Shown here: positions 35,818-44,856 of the stretch, piece by piece
Layout of the letters: every line of letters begins with the position of its first letter
Position numbering within the stretch: position 1 is the stretch's first letter
Origin: an uncultured bacterium
GTDB lineage: Bacteria; Myxococcota_A; Bradymonadia; UBA7976; VGTA01
Reading direction: 5' to 3'
Assembly (NCBI GenBank): GCA_943788935.1
Contig: CALSSE010000011.1
Location: 455,500 to 519,499 of the forward strand
Length of the DNA: 64,000 nt
Notes under the pieces: generated by a model
Databases searched by the model: none
Told to the model about the DNA's origin: nothing
Seen by the model: only the letters and a program-made list of their open reading frames with translations
Program-made: the position numbers and the translations under genes

Positions 35818-37011
35818 TTAGATCGCTGCGGCGTCGAGGTCTCCTCGAATGGCCGCGTCGATCACGGTCTCGAGGTCTGCTTGATTGAGGGGGCGTGGAT
35901 TAGTAGGCGCGGTGGGGTCTTCGAGCGCTCTTGCCGCCAACTCAGAGACCTTATCGCTGCTGACTCCGATCTCAGCGAGTGAGTGAGGGATCCCTAAGCG
36001 CTGTCTTAACTCGAGGGTCCAATCGAGGAAGCGGGGTCCGCTCGCTTTCTGAAATCCGAGATATCGACAGAGAGCGGTGAGTTTCTCTTCATTCTCTTTA
36101 CGATTGTACATGAGGACATAAGGCATCATGACCGCGTTAGTGAGCCCATGGTGAGTGTTGAGGATCGCTCCACAGGGGTGGCTGATCGAATGCATGGCCC
36201 CTAGACCTTTTTGGAAGGCGGTTGCTCCCATCGTTGAGGCGACGATCATCTGCGATCGAGCCTCGAGGTCATCTCCTTGCTCATACGCTCTCAACAAGTG
36301 TTCTTTGACGAGCTTGATCCCCTCGATCGCGATCCCATCAGCCATTGGATGATAGAGCGGACTACAGAGAGCCTCTAGGTTATGGCTTAGGGCATCCATA
36401 CCGACAGCCGCAGTGAGGTGGGCGGGGAGTCCGAAGGTTAATTGAGGGTCTGCGATGACTAGAGAAGGGAGCATTTTGGGGTGGAATATGATCTTTTTAG
36501 TATGATCGCTGAGATCGGTGATGACGGAGCTACGACCAACCTCAGACCCGGTCCCTGAGGTTGTCGGGACTGCGACGACGGGAGCCATCCCTGCGACGTT
36601 CACCCGGGTGTACCAATCTTCTTTATCTTCAAAGTCCCATAGGGGACGATCTTGACCAACCATAAGGGCGACCGCTTTAGCAGCGTCAAGGCCGCTCCCT
36701 CCACCAAAAGCGATGACGCCATCATGCTCACCTGCGTGATAGGCTCTCACTCCAGCATCAACGTTCTCCCCGACGGGATTACCTTGAACATCAGCAAACA
36801 CCGAACAGCTCAACCCCGCTGATTGACAGATCTCTACTGCTCTCGCCACGATCTGTGATTGAGCGAGCCCACGGTCTGTGATCAGGAGCGGTCTTGAGAT
36901 CCCCAAGCTCTGACAGGCATCAGCGAGCTCCGTGATACGACCTGAGCCAAATCTGATGGGAGTAGGGAAGTTCCAATTCATTGAGATCTGAGCAAATGAT
37001 GTAATGGCCAA
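35818..37011 (-). CDS. Iron-containing alcohol dehydrogenase
   Basis: Group III alcohol dehydrogenases oxidise alcohols or reduce aldehydes with NAD(P) and one metal. All four metal ligands are visible: Asp206 and His210 (GMDALSHNLEA), His274 and His288 (GAMHSISHPC, NTHHG), with the 14-residue spacing seen in FucO. The nucleotide motif GGGSGLDAAK is at about 103-112. The start codon is judged to be TTG at 37011, because AAAGGAGAA lies eight bases upstream; ATG 37041 upstream and ATG 36981 downstream have no good site. Substrate is unknown. The next gene downstream is the lipoprotein at 34448-35788. Confidence 0.93.
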   Translation of the reverse strand: MAITSFAQISMNWNFPTPIRFGSGRITELADACQSLGISRPLLITDRGLAQSQIVARAVEICQSAGLSCSVFADVQGNPVGENVDAGVRAYHAGEHDGVIAFGGGSGLDAAKAVALMVGQDRPLWDFEDKEDWYTRVNVAGMAPVVAVPTTSGTGSEVGRSSVITDLSDHTKKIIFHPKMLPSLVIADPQLTFGLPAHLTAAVGMDALSHNLEALCSPLYHPMADGIAIEGIKLVKEHLLRAYEQGDDLEARSQMIVASTMGATAFQKGLGAMHSISHPCGAILNTHHGLTNAVMMPYVLMYNRKENEEKLTALCRYLGFQKASGPRFLDWTLELRQRLGIPHSLAEIGVSSDKVSELAARALEDPTAPTNPRPLNQADLETVIDAAIRGDLDAAAI

Positions 37012-37084
37012 GGTCACTTCTCCTTTTGAGTAGATGTTCACAGACTAGAAAGGGATCGAGTAGAAATCCCATCACAATGCGCCC

Positions 37085-37112
37085 TTAAAAATCAATATGA
37101 GCGAGATATAAT
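37085..37112 (+). promoter_or_regulatory. Possible hemL promoter
   Basis: A consensus TATAAT at 37107-37112 has TTAAAA (37085-37090) 16 bp upstream. Transcription would start near 37119, giving a leader of about 70 bases before hemL. The -35 match is weak. Confidence 0.35.
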
Positions 37113-37190
37113 ATTCATCTTGACCTAAAAAATCTGCTATGAATATCAGCTGAGGTTTACCCTTCACTATACAGATATTTGGAGATACTC

Positions 37191-38486
37191 ATGGGATTAT
37201 CACACCCTAAAAGTCAAGCGCTCCTAGAGCGCGCCCGTCAGGTTATGCCTGGTGGTGTCAACAGCCCAGTTCGAGCCTTTAGAGCAGTTGGTGGCACACC
37301 GCTGTTTATCGCTGAGGCCAAAGGCGCCTACCTCACCGATGTCGACGGTCAACGTTATGTTGACTTAGTGGGGACGTGGGGACCAGCCATATTGGGTCAC
37401 GCTCGTCAAGAAGTGGTCTCAGCGATTTGTGATGCTGCTCAGCGAGGGACCAGCTTTGGTGCTCCAACCGAGGCTGAGGTGACGATGGCTGAAGTGGTTC
37501 AAGACTTCTTTCCCTCAATTGAGATGATGCGCATGGTATCGAGTGGTACTGAGGCGACGATGTCGGCGATTCGTTTAGCTCGCGGAGCGACGAAACGTGA
37601 TGGGATCGTAAAGTTTGAGGGCTGTTATCATGGTCACGTGGATAGTCTGCTGGTCAAAGCGGGCAGCGGCGCTGCTTCTTTCGGAGAGCCAGACTCCGCA
37701 GGTGTACCTGCAGACCTCGCTCAACACACGCTGACTCTTCCTTTTAATGACGGAGAGGGTCTACGTCGACTCTTCGCAGAGAAGGGAGAGCAGCTCTCTT
37801 GTGTTATTTTAGAGGCGATCACCGGCAACATGGGGGTCATTTTGCCTACTCCTGATTTCTTGAGCGCTCTCGAAGAGGTCAGAGAGCGTTATGGGGCGTT
37901 GATTATCTTTGATGAGGTGATGACCGGGTTTCGTGCACACAGAGGGGGCGCTCAAGCCTACCTCGATTTCAAGCCTGACCTGACCTGTCTAGGTAAGGTC
38001 GTCGGCGGTGGGCTACCGGTAGGGGTATATGGAGGGAGAGCGGACCTCATGAGTCATATCTCTCCTCTTGGTCTCGTGTATCAGGCAGGGACTTTGAGCG
38101 GCAATCCGCTCGCAACAGCAGCGGGGATCACGACTCTAAATATCCTTAAACAGCCCGACTTTTTCGAGGCGATAGAGGCGACGACAGCCTCTATCGAGCA
38201 GGGATGGAACGCGGCGATCAAGGAGGGTCAACACAAGGCAGTTGTCCAACGTGCCGGTACCATGATCACTCTCTTTTTTAGTGATAAACCGGTGATGAAC
38301 TTTGATGATGCCCAAGCGTGTGATCATGAGCGCTTTGGTCGCTTCCATCAAATTATGTTGCGGGAAGGGGTTTACTTACCGCCTAGTGGCTATGAGGCTT
38401 GTTTCGTCTCCGCGATGCATGGCCAAGCAGAGATTGACCATATTGTGAATGCAGCGAAGATTGCTCTCGCTGAGTCAGCGAAGTAG
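37191..38486 (+). CDS. hemL: Glutamate-1-semialdehyde 2,1-aminomutase
   Basis: HemL converts glutamate-1-semialdehyde to 5-aminolevulinate, the entry to heme by the C5 route. The 431-residue product starts MGLSHPKSQALLERARQVMP and contains GGVNSPVRAFRAVGG, FDEVMTGFRAHRGGAQ and the PLP lysine Lys269 in CLGKVVGGGLPVG. Length and motifs are typical. ATG 37191 has GGAG seven bases upstream; TTG 37179 is in frame but less likely. The atpZ-like gene begins 7 bp after its stop. Confidence 0.96.
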   Translation: MGLSHPKSQALLERARQVMPGGVNSPVRAFRAVGGTPLFIAEAKGAYLTDVDGQRYVDLVGTWGPAILGHARQEVVSAICDAAQRGTSFGAPTEAEVTMAEVVQDFFPSIEMMRMVSSGTEATMSAIRLARGATKRDGIVKFEGCYHGHVDSLLVKAGSGAASFGEPDSAGVPADLAQHTLTLPFNDGEGLRRLFAEKGEQLSCVILEAITGNMGVILPTPDFLSALEEVRERYGALIIFDEVMTGFRAHRGGAQAYLDFKPDLTCLGKVVGGGLPVGVYGGRADLMSHISPLGLVYQAGTLSGNPLATAAGITTLNILKQPDFFEAIEATTASIEQGWNAAIKEGQHKAVVQRAGTMITLFFSDKPVMNFDDAQACDHERFGRFHQIMLREGVYLPPSGYEACFVSAMHGQAEIDHIVNAAKIALAESAK

Positions 38487-38493
38487 TTGTCAT

Positions 38494-38859
38494 ATGGACC
38501 GACGAGAGAGAATACGGACCAAGACAGCCTCGATTTGGCGCGAGGCTAAATATGCTGGTGTAGGGATCGAGTTTGGGATCTCTATCGCCGCCTGTTATTG
38601 GATTGGCGATTGGGCACAAGACCGATGGGGATTTGCTCCATGGGGAGCGCTTGGTGGTGTGCTGATAGGCTTCGCTTCTGGCTTACGTCGCCTCATCAAG
38701 ATAGCTGAGGTCGAGTCTCGTCGTCCTTCCCCTCATTCCACTGCTGAGTCTCCTCCCACTGATGTGATGCAAACTCAGCCTAGTCAAGTGAATCCGCTAG
38801 AGCAAACTACTGAATCATTAGGAGATTATCATGAGCGAGACTCAGACCCCTCAGCCTAA
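38494..38859 (+). CDS. AtpZ-like F0F1-ATPase accessory protein
   Basis: The 121-residue protein has two membrane helices in KYAGVGIEFGISIAACYWIG and FAPWGALGGVLIGFASG, the AtpZ/AtpQ layout found at the head of ATP synthase operons. A polar tail of about 45 residues follows. It overlaps the next gene by 29 bp, so the two are coupled. The rest of an ATP synthase operon does not follow, which is unusual. The start at 38494 comes directly after hemL; a longer in-frame start would overlap hemL. Confidence 0.75.
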   Translation: MDRRERIRTKTASIWREAKYAGVGIEFGISIAACYWIGDWAQDRWGFAPWGALGGVLIGFASGLRRLIKIAEVESRRPSPHSTAESPPTDVMQTQPSQVNPLEQTTESLGDYHERDSDPSA

Positions 38860-39799
38860 CTCTACATCTACGGTCGACTACGCGACTCTGTTACGTAGAT
38901 TTCATCTATTGATGAGCCTAGTGACCGGAGGTGGACTCCTCTTGGTCTATCTTCAGTTTGGTGTTGATCACCTCCTCCCTTTCCTCCTCGGTAGCGCTTT
39001 AGTATGGGTCAATATGACCATCCTCGCTCGAGGTCTTGGTGGGGTTCTTAACGGCGAAAAGAGCCTCGCCTTTTTACTTTTGTTTAAACTGGCGATGTTA
39101 ATGGGAGGTGTCTATCTACTCTCTCAGCTCTTCCCTGAGCAACGTACTACTCTTATTCTTGGTTTGAGCACTTGGGTGATCGCTCTCTTCATGGTTGGTC
39201 AGCCAAAGTCAAACTCTGCAGTGAATACGCTCCTGATCTTATTGAGTATATCTATTCCGACTCTAGGAGAAGCTAAACCAACAGAGGCAGAGCTACTCGA
39301 GGGAGAGATCTTCGTTCATACCGTCAAGATCGGCGAGTCACCTATGCCTAAGATTATCGCCGAGGGGATCATTAAGGCGCCGATCGATGCCCTGTGGTCA
39401 GTGATCGCTGATTGCGCAAACTTTAAGAAGACTATGGCGAATATCAAGGAGTCCAAACACTTAGGGTTTGAGGGGGGATTTAAACGCTGTGAATTAGTCG
39501 TTGATCTCCCCTTTCCGCTGAGCGATCTCCGCTCGGTCGTCAATGTCAAACTGAACAAAGGGAAGTCAGTGTATTCACGTAAGTGGAGCCTCGTGGAAGG
39601 GGACTATCACAAAAATCAAGGAGAGTGGCGGCTCACCGCGAGAGCGGATGGCTATACCACACTGAAATATACAGTTCATGTTGAACCCAAGATCGCGATC
39701 CCTGACTTTATCGCTAGAGCAGCACAAAAGAGTAAGATTCCAAATATGTTTGAGGACTTAAGAGAGCTTATGGGTAAACGCGGTAAGCTACTCCCTTAG
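38831..39799 (+). CDS. AtpI-like membrane domain fused to SRPBCC domain
   Basis: This 322-residue protein joins two parts. Residues 1-125 carry four hydrophobic segments (about 26-42, 47-66, 78-98 and 107-123) like ATP synthase subunit I (AtpI), which helps assemble the c-ring. Residues about 131-147 (VNTLLILLSISIPTLGEA) look like a signal peptide. Residues about 155-315 are a START/SRPBCC (Bet v1-like) domain: PKIIAEGIIKAPIDALWSVI, then YTTLKYTVHVEPKIAIPDFI. The frame is continuous. GTG 39221 could serve as an internal start but lacks a good site. AGGAG precedes ATG 38831. Confidence 0.75.
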   Translation: MSETQTPQPNSTSTVDYATLLRRFHLLMSLVTGGGLLLVYLQFGVDHLLPFLLGSALVWVNMTILARGLGGVLNGEKSLAFLLLFKLAMLMGGVYLLSQLFPEQRTTLILGLSTWVIALFMVGQPKSNSAVNTLLILLSISIPTLGEAKPTEAELLEGEIFVHTVKIGESPMPKIIAEGIIKAPIDALWSVIADCANFKKTMANIKESKHLGFEGGFKRCELVVDLPFPLSDLRSVVNVKLNKGKSVYSRKWSLVEGDYHKNQGEWRLTARADGYTTLKYTVHVEPKIAIPDFIARAAQKSKIPNMFEDLRELMGKRGKLLP

Positions 39800-39842
39800 G
39801 TCGTCATCTTGGATCTTTTCATCGACCTGCTCAGCGATCTGC

Positions 39843-42800
39843 TCAATACAGTTGGCGGAGTTTATCTTGGTTTAAGCGATCACATGACCATTTAGAGCCC
39901 TCTTTACAGGCTCTTTGGTACGCGGTAATTGCTGTCGTGAGCTTGATCGCTCCCCCTAGACCGAGCTCATTAAGGAACCCCCATCGTGCGCAGGAGTATG
40001 GATAACCAGCCTCACAGGCCTCAAAGTATGAGCGTCTCGCCTTCACATAATCTTGAGGGATACCTTGACCTCTCTCCAAGAGAACAGCGCTCCGTTCCGA
40101 GCCAAGCGGGTCACCTTGCTGGGCGGCATGCTCGTAATACTGATAAGCAGTTCTTAGAGCAGGGACTCCAGTGGGTAGCTCACCGGGAGACCTAGAATAG
40201 AAGCCAAGCTCGGCGAACATACCCATGCGTGTACATGCTTGAGGCAGCCCCCACTGACAAGCGACCGCCCAAGATCCCTGCGTCATCATCGCGTCCATCT
40301 TACTGAGTTGAGCCTCTTCAAAACTCCTCGCCTGGGTCATGAGCTGAAACCACTGTACTAGGCTCTGCGACCGAGACCTATCCTTGTCTTCTGTATTAAT
40401 ACCGAGCACTTGATCACCGCTAATGAGGCAATCCCAGCGATCTCCTAGCGCACAAGGAGAGAGAGGTTCAGCGGGGGGTCTAGAGCGGGCGATCTCGTCT
40501 AGACTCTTAGGGATAACTCGATATAGGCTCGCTCCTTCCGGGTGAACAAAGAGAGCCCAATCTCGACTGAGGTTGAGTTGCTTATATGGCTGAATTTCCC
40601 AAGTCCAGATGACTTGGTCTAAGAGAGGTGGGACTCCGTACACTTTACCTTCACTCGGAGAGCTGATCACCCATTGAGTATCTATACTGCTCAAAGAGGC
40701 ATCCGCAGAGAGTGTGTCGATCTGAATAGAGCGTCGAGAGAGGGGCTTGGAGCTATCTTTTACATACAATCGTCGATTGAGGGGGTGTAATACGATCAGT
40801 GTCTCTCCAATACTCTGCCAAGAGAGCGCTTTGCTCGCGGTGATGGCTCGTTGGCTTGGAGTTCGGTTACGAAGAGCGAGTTTTTCGTTATATATACGCT
40901 CGCCTTGATCGATTCTATAAGCAGTAAAGTTACGGTCGGTAAGCACCCCTAACAAGGGCATATTTGTTGTCTGATCGATGGTGAGGGATGGGCGATGAAC
41001 GAGAGAGAGGCCAGAGAGAGAGGCTCGCCATAATTCTTGATTACTTTTGAGATCTATTAGATGAAGAGAGAGCTTACGACGGTCTTTCTTGACACCGACA
41101 AAGAAGACCGCACTCTCTCCTGAATCATCAAGAGGCGCTGTCATTACTTGTGAGCTCAACCAAACACCGTTGAGTTGATTTACAGCGGTCGGTTCACGAC
41201 TCTCTATCTCTTGAAGTAGCGAAAGCTCGCTGAGGTTGTATTTGGTTAAAGTGACCCCATTACCCTTTACACTCGGGTGACTCATTAACAGGAATGCTTC
41301 ACTGTTCAGAGGGCTTTTATTGAGCTTTCGGAGCGCGATTAATGATCCACAGCCCCTAGGGTCAGGGCAAGTCAGTTTAAGTGATAGTTCACCGAGATGA
41401 TTAAGGAGATGAGTCGCTGACTTCTTGTAGCATATTGCACCTCCATTAGATAATGGACCGCTCAACAGCCCAGAGGGTAGAGGGTCTATTGTCAGACAGG
41501 GGACAAGTTTACCATCGCGTGTGAATGGGTAACGGTGAGTCCATCTCAATTCTCCTGAATCAGGGTCGACACCATAGAGCGCTCGATGATTACTGCTCAA
41601 GATGAGAGGATACCCAGCCTCTTGAGGAGAGCTGATCATCTTGAATCGAGGAGACCATAAATGTAGATTTCGTTTATTGGACGATTGATGATCTGTTGAT
41701 TGGAGCTTTTGTCTCCATTTGAGTCGATCTTGCGGAGAGCTGAGAGAGAGTCTAGTGAGAGTGTGGTCTTCATTAATGATCAATGAAGAGGGAGAACGGT
41801 GTCTGACGAGCGCTTGAGTCGATTTAGACTGATGTGATCGCCAAACAGGCTCTAAACCGAGATTGATACCTGACCTCCAAGTCTCGACCACATCTCGATG
41901 CTCACAGAGGGTGCATTCCTCTAAATAACGAGGCGCTTGGTCACGAGCTAGAGTGATCTGCCCGGTCACGGTACAGGTCTCTAAACCGTGTTCGAGACAA
42001 GGCATCAGAGGCGCGTCAAGCCTACGTCTCAGATGCTCTTTGAGCTTAAGCCAACTCTCATTGGCTGAGGATTGAGCGAGCTCTGTCTTTAGTAAGGCCG
42101 CGATCCTCTCTCCATCGAGAGATCCGCGGAGGAGCCTCATCGCTTCCCCGATCATAGCTCGGGTCGTTAATCGCTCTTGAAGCTCTTCAGTGAGGGAGTC
42201 TACTTTTAGAGGGTAGGAGAGGTCTTCAGAAGGGGTGAGCATATGCGCTCGATAGGTGATGAGCGCTTTCACTTCAGGATCTCGAAGAGAGCTACATTGA
42301 TTTAACCATCGATCGAGTGCTTTATGTTCAGTACGCTCAGCGGTGAGCTCCACCCCGCCTACATCTCTTAGGCATACCATTCTCTTAACTTCTGAGGCTC
42401 TTTGACAGCTGAGGCAGTCGGTGAGATATCTCTCCCACTGGGTATTCGCTCCACTATCGGAGAGGGCGCTGAGCTCATCCCATAAAATATGATCATGGCG
42501 TTGGGCGACCGATGTGTACTCGACAGGGAGCCTGAAACTTCGTGGTAGACGAGAGCGTTTACAGCGATGTGGGCAACGCTGCTGAGGGTTGTAAGAGCAA
42601 GGGATCTCTGAAGGGGCCAACTCTCCTCGAGCCGTCATCTTATCTAGAGACTGAGAGACGATCAGACAGGCAAAACTTTTCAGTTCGCTTTGAATCGCGG
42701 TCTCGCTAAGACGGGCTGAGATACGTCGACGTAACGTCGATTGAGCATGTTGAACTTGCTCCTCTGAATAAGGAGGTGATTTGATAGTACTGATCACCTC

Positions 42801-42914
42801 ATCGCTGAGTAAGCGATAAGGAGCAGAGGGGCTCACACAGCTAATTATGTTCATGAGCGTGAGAGCTATGAGTACATACAATGCTGGGTTCGGCCGAATT
42901 GAAGCGATGTTCAT
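39843..42914 (-). CDS. Large lipoprotein with WD/PQQ-like middle and Sel1 repeats
   Basis: The 1,023-residue product has a lipobox IISC (Cys26). Three Cys-pair segments follow (CPHRC; CLSC; CTLC), which may bind metal. A long middle region with strand patterns resembles a beta-propeller (for example GVDPDSGELRWTHRYPF, a PQQ-like blade). The last 130 residues hold Sel1-type helical repeats with Gly/Ala spacing (AYQYYEHAAQQGDPLG, GQGIPQDYVKARRSYFEACE). Sel1 repeats mediate protein-protein contacts. It stands opposite the AtpI fusion gene, with 43 bp between convergent stops. The role is unknown; a surface or periplasmic scaffold is plausible. Confidence 0.68.
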   Translation of the reverse strand: MNIASIRPNPALYVLIALTLMNIISCVSPSAPYRLLSDEVISTIKSPPYSEEQVQHAQSTLRRRISARLSETAIQSELKSFACLIVSQSLDKMTARGELAPSEIPCSYNPQQRCPHRCKRSRLPRSFRLPVEYTSVAQRHDHILWDELSALSDSGANTQWERYLTDCLSCQRASEVKRMVCLRDVGGVELTAERTEHKALDRWLNQCSSLRDPEVKALITYRAHMLTPSEDLSYPLKVDSLTEELQERLTTRAMIGEAMRLLRGSLDGERIAALLKTELAQSSANESWLKLKEHLRRRLDAPLMPCLEHGLETCTVTGQITLARDQAPRYLEECTLCEHRDVVETWRSGINLGLEPVWRSHQSKSTQALVRHRSPSSLIINEDHTLTRLSLSSPQDRLKWRQKLQSTDHQSSNKRNLHLWSPRFKMISSPQEAGYPLILSSNHRALYGVDPDSGELRWTHRYPFTRDGKLVPCLTIDPLPSGLLSGPLSNGGAICYKKSATHLLNHLGELSLKLTCPDPRGCGSLIALRKLNKSPLNSEAFLLMSHPSVKGNGVTLTKYNLSELSLLQEIESREPTAVNQLNGVWLSSQVMTAPLDDSGESAVFFVGVKKDRRKLSLHLIDLKSNQELWRASLSGLSLVHRPSLTIDQTTNMPLLGVLTDRNFTAYRIDQGERIYNEKLALRNRTPSQRAITASKALSWQSIGETLIVLHPLNRRLYVKDSSKPLSRRSIQIDTLSADASLSSIDTQWVISSPSEGKVYGVPPLLDQVIWTWEIQPYKQLNLSRDWALFVHPEGASLYRVIPKSLDEIARSRPPAEPLSPCALGDRWDCLISGDQVLGINTEDKDRSRSQSLVQWFQLMTQARSFEEAQLSKMDAMMTQGSWAVACQWGLPQACTRMGMFAELGFYSRSPGELPTGVPALRTAYQYYEHAAQQGDPLGSERSAVLLERGQGIPQDYVKARRSYFEACEAGYPYSCARWGFLNELGLGGAIKLTTAITAYQRACKEGSKWSCDRLNQDKLRQLY

Positions 42915-43144
42915 GCGCCTAATAAACTCTCTATCTCTCGATTGAACTGTTCAATGTGATGTGAAGGGCTGTCTATTAATCAGTCTATATAACCAATGAG
43001 CTCAAGTGGTGAACCAATACGGGGTCATCTACTCTGAGCGATCGGCAGCGACTAGCGCTGTTCGATCCTTGATTATTCCCTATAGATTCGACAAGTATGG
43101 CTAGTCAAACCACAATACCATACCCTTTTCTGAGGCGATCCTAA
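42915..43144. promoter_or_regulatory. Divergent gap of 230 bp
   Basis: This stretch separates the minus-strand lipoprotein gene from the pseudouridine synthase gene. It likely holds both promoters; I found no convincing -35/-10 pair and no RNA gene. Confidence 0.3.
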
Positions 43145-44014
43145 ATGACAGATCACCACTTGAGTGAAAAAAATAATCATCTCCCCCTGACGATCATTTA
43201 TCGAGATGACTCATTAGTCGTGGTGGATAAGCCTTCAGGGCTAATGACCCATCGAAGTCGGATCGCGGAAGATGACACCTCCTCAGCGATGGAGCTGTTG
43301 AGAGATCATCTTGGAGAATGGGTATATCCGGTTCATCGACTCGATAGAGCAACTTCGGGACTCTTGCTCTTTGGTCGAGATAAAGACAACGCGCGTAGAC
43401 TTCATGAGTCGTTGGCTCAAGGTCAGTTTGAAAAAGTCTATTGGGCGATCACTAGAGGTCACGCACCAATCACTCAAGAGATCGATAGAGCGCTTAAAGA
43501 GAAGAGAGACCGTATCACCGATAAAAAAGCTCAGCATGATAAAGCCCCTCAGTCTGCACAAACATCGATAGAAACACTCGCTCATGTCTCTTTGCCGATC
43601 GCTTTGGGTCGATATCCAAGCGCCCGGTTTAGTTTGGTACAAGCGGTCCCTAAAACCGGACGCCGACATCAATTACGACGTCATTTAGCGGGGATTAATT
43701 ATCCAATCATTGGAGATACGACTCATGGAAGGGGAGAGCAAAATAGATTCTTTAGAGACCATTTCTTCTGCCATCGACTCCTCCTCTCTGCGGTAGGGAT
43801 GACCATACCCCATCCACTCACGGGAGAGAGAATCACTCTAAGCGCACCGCTTAGCGGGGTGATGTTAAATATTTGTCGTCTCCTCTTCACCGATGAGATG
43901 ACTCATGATCAAGAGAGTGTCACCTCACTTGATCTTGATCAGTCTATGATCAGCCGCTCTTGGCTGACCTCACCGTCGATACATCGCCATCGCTTGGCCT
44001 CTTCCCAAGCATAA
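43145..44014 (+). CDS. RluA-family pseudouridine synthase
   Basis: These enzymes turn uridine into pseudouridine in rRNA or tRNA. The 289-residue protein has the family motif HRLDRATSG with its catalytic Asp, the opening IIYRDDSLVVVDKPSGLM, and the late GRRHQLRRHLAGINYPIIGD block. The absence of an S4 domain, the size and the motif spacing suggest a TruC-like tRNA enzyme, but RluA-type specificity cannot be fixed from motifs. The last 76 bp overlap the 3' end of the convergent deaminase gene. Confidence 0.9.
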   Translation: MTDHHLSEKNNHLPLTIIYRDDSLVVVDKPSGLMTHRSRIAEDDTSSAMELLRDHLGEWVYPVHRLDRATSGLLLFGRDKDNARRLHESLAQGQFEKVYWAITRGHAPITQEIDRALKEKRDRITDKKAQHDKAPQSAQTSIETLAHVSLPIALGRYPSARFSLVQAVPKTGRRHQLRRHLAGINYPIIGDTTHGRGEQNRFFRDHFFCHRLLLSAVGMTIPHPLTGERITLSAPLSGVMLNICRLLFTDEMTHDQESVTSLDLDQSMISRSWLTSPSIHRHRLASSQA

Positions 44015-44853
44015 CTCCCTTGATCGAGCGCGGTATTTTGTCCATTACGTCCTGGATCATCTCTAAGATAATAGGTTTTCAGCGAATGAAAGGGGGCATG
44101 AGTCACCCATAGGCCAGCACACATCTTACAGGGCTTTAGAGTGGAGATAAGGTGGAGGGTCGAGCTCTGGAGAGGCTGACTCTGGGAGACCATCCTCGGG
44201 GACTCAAGAAGGACTCGCTCGGCATGAGAAGTGTGACCTCTTGATGGGTGATTCATAGAGAGAGCGATTAGGGTCAGATCTTTGTTGAGTACCATAGCGC
44301 CGACCACACGTCGAGTGCCCACCCATCTTCTGTCGCTGGAGGTCACCTCTCCTTCACCCCGCTGAAGGAGTAGGGCATTGTGCGTCGTGACATATCCATT
44401 GAGCCATTGACCCGCTTCAGTGAGCGAAGCGAATGAGGTCGGAGTCTCTTTGTCAAAGTCGCCTAAGTCTTCTAAAGGTATGGTGAAGGGAGTGGTTAGA
44501 TAGCTCGCCCTCTGTTTAGGATCGAGTGAAAACCAAAGGTGGTCTAATTCATCAGCGCTGACTTGATATAACCGCTTGCCCGCGACCTTCATAAGGCCCC
44601 ACATCGCAGGAGAGATCTCTTCAGTGACATAAGCGCGCCCTCGACTCCACCATTGCGCCTCATGAGGAGTGTAATGGTGAAGGTGATGTAGGAGGTACTC
44701 ATAGGCGCTGTAGGAGATAGAGGTCCTGATACTCTCCCTTATTGTTGCTCGATCAGAGGGGGCGATGATGCTCAGTTTTAACCCTCGCTCAGCTCGAATG
44801 AGGATCACTTCGCTGAGAATGGGGGAGGCGTGGAGTGCGCTTATTGATGCCAA
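43939..44853 (-). CDS. Cytidine-deaminase-fold protein, Bd3614-like
   Basis: The 304-residue protein ends in a deaminase-fold domain with the zinc motifs HAE (His210-Glu212, GHTSHAERVL) and PCxxC (Pro241, Cys242, Cys245 in LKPCKMCAGLW). The N-terminal 150 residues are unrecognised. This layout matches the Bd3614 type of predicted nucleic-acid or nucleotide deaminases, first recognised in Bdellovibrio; the match is from motif recall and not searched. The start is TTG at 44853, since no ATG is nearby. It sits 3 bp after the small gene upstream, so the two are probably coupled. Confidence 0.7.
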   Translation of the reverse strand: MASISALHASPILSEVILIRAERGLKLSIIAPSDRATIRESIRTSISYSAYEYLLHHLHHYTPHEAQWWSRGRAYVTEEISPAMWGLMKVAGKRLYQVSADELDHLWFSLDPKQRASYLTTPFTIPLEDLGDFDKETPTSFASLTEAGQWLNGYVTTHNALLLQRGEGEVTSSDRRWVGTRRVVGAMVLNKDLTLIALSMNHPSRGHTSHAERVLLESPRMVSQSQPLQSSTLHLISTLKPCKMCAGLWVTHAPFHSLKTYYLRDDPGRNGQNTALDQGSYAWEEAKRWRCIDGEVSQERLIID

Positions 44854-44856
44854 TCG

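Noticed and set aside
37012..37041. ATG start 30 bp upstream for the iron alcohol dehydrogenase
   Set aside because: No ribosome-binding site precedes it, and the AAAGGAGAA site lies inside this stretch, pointing to TTG 37011.
38831..39799. Frameshift joining two genes
   Set aside because: The two domains are in the same frame with no break or stop, so a true in-frame fusion is the simpler reading, pending comparison with relatives.
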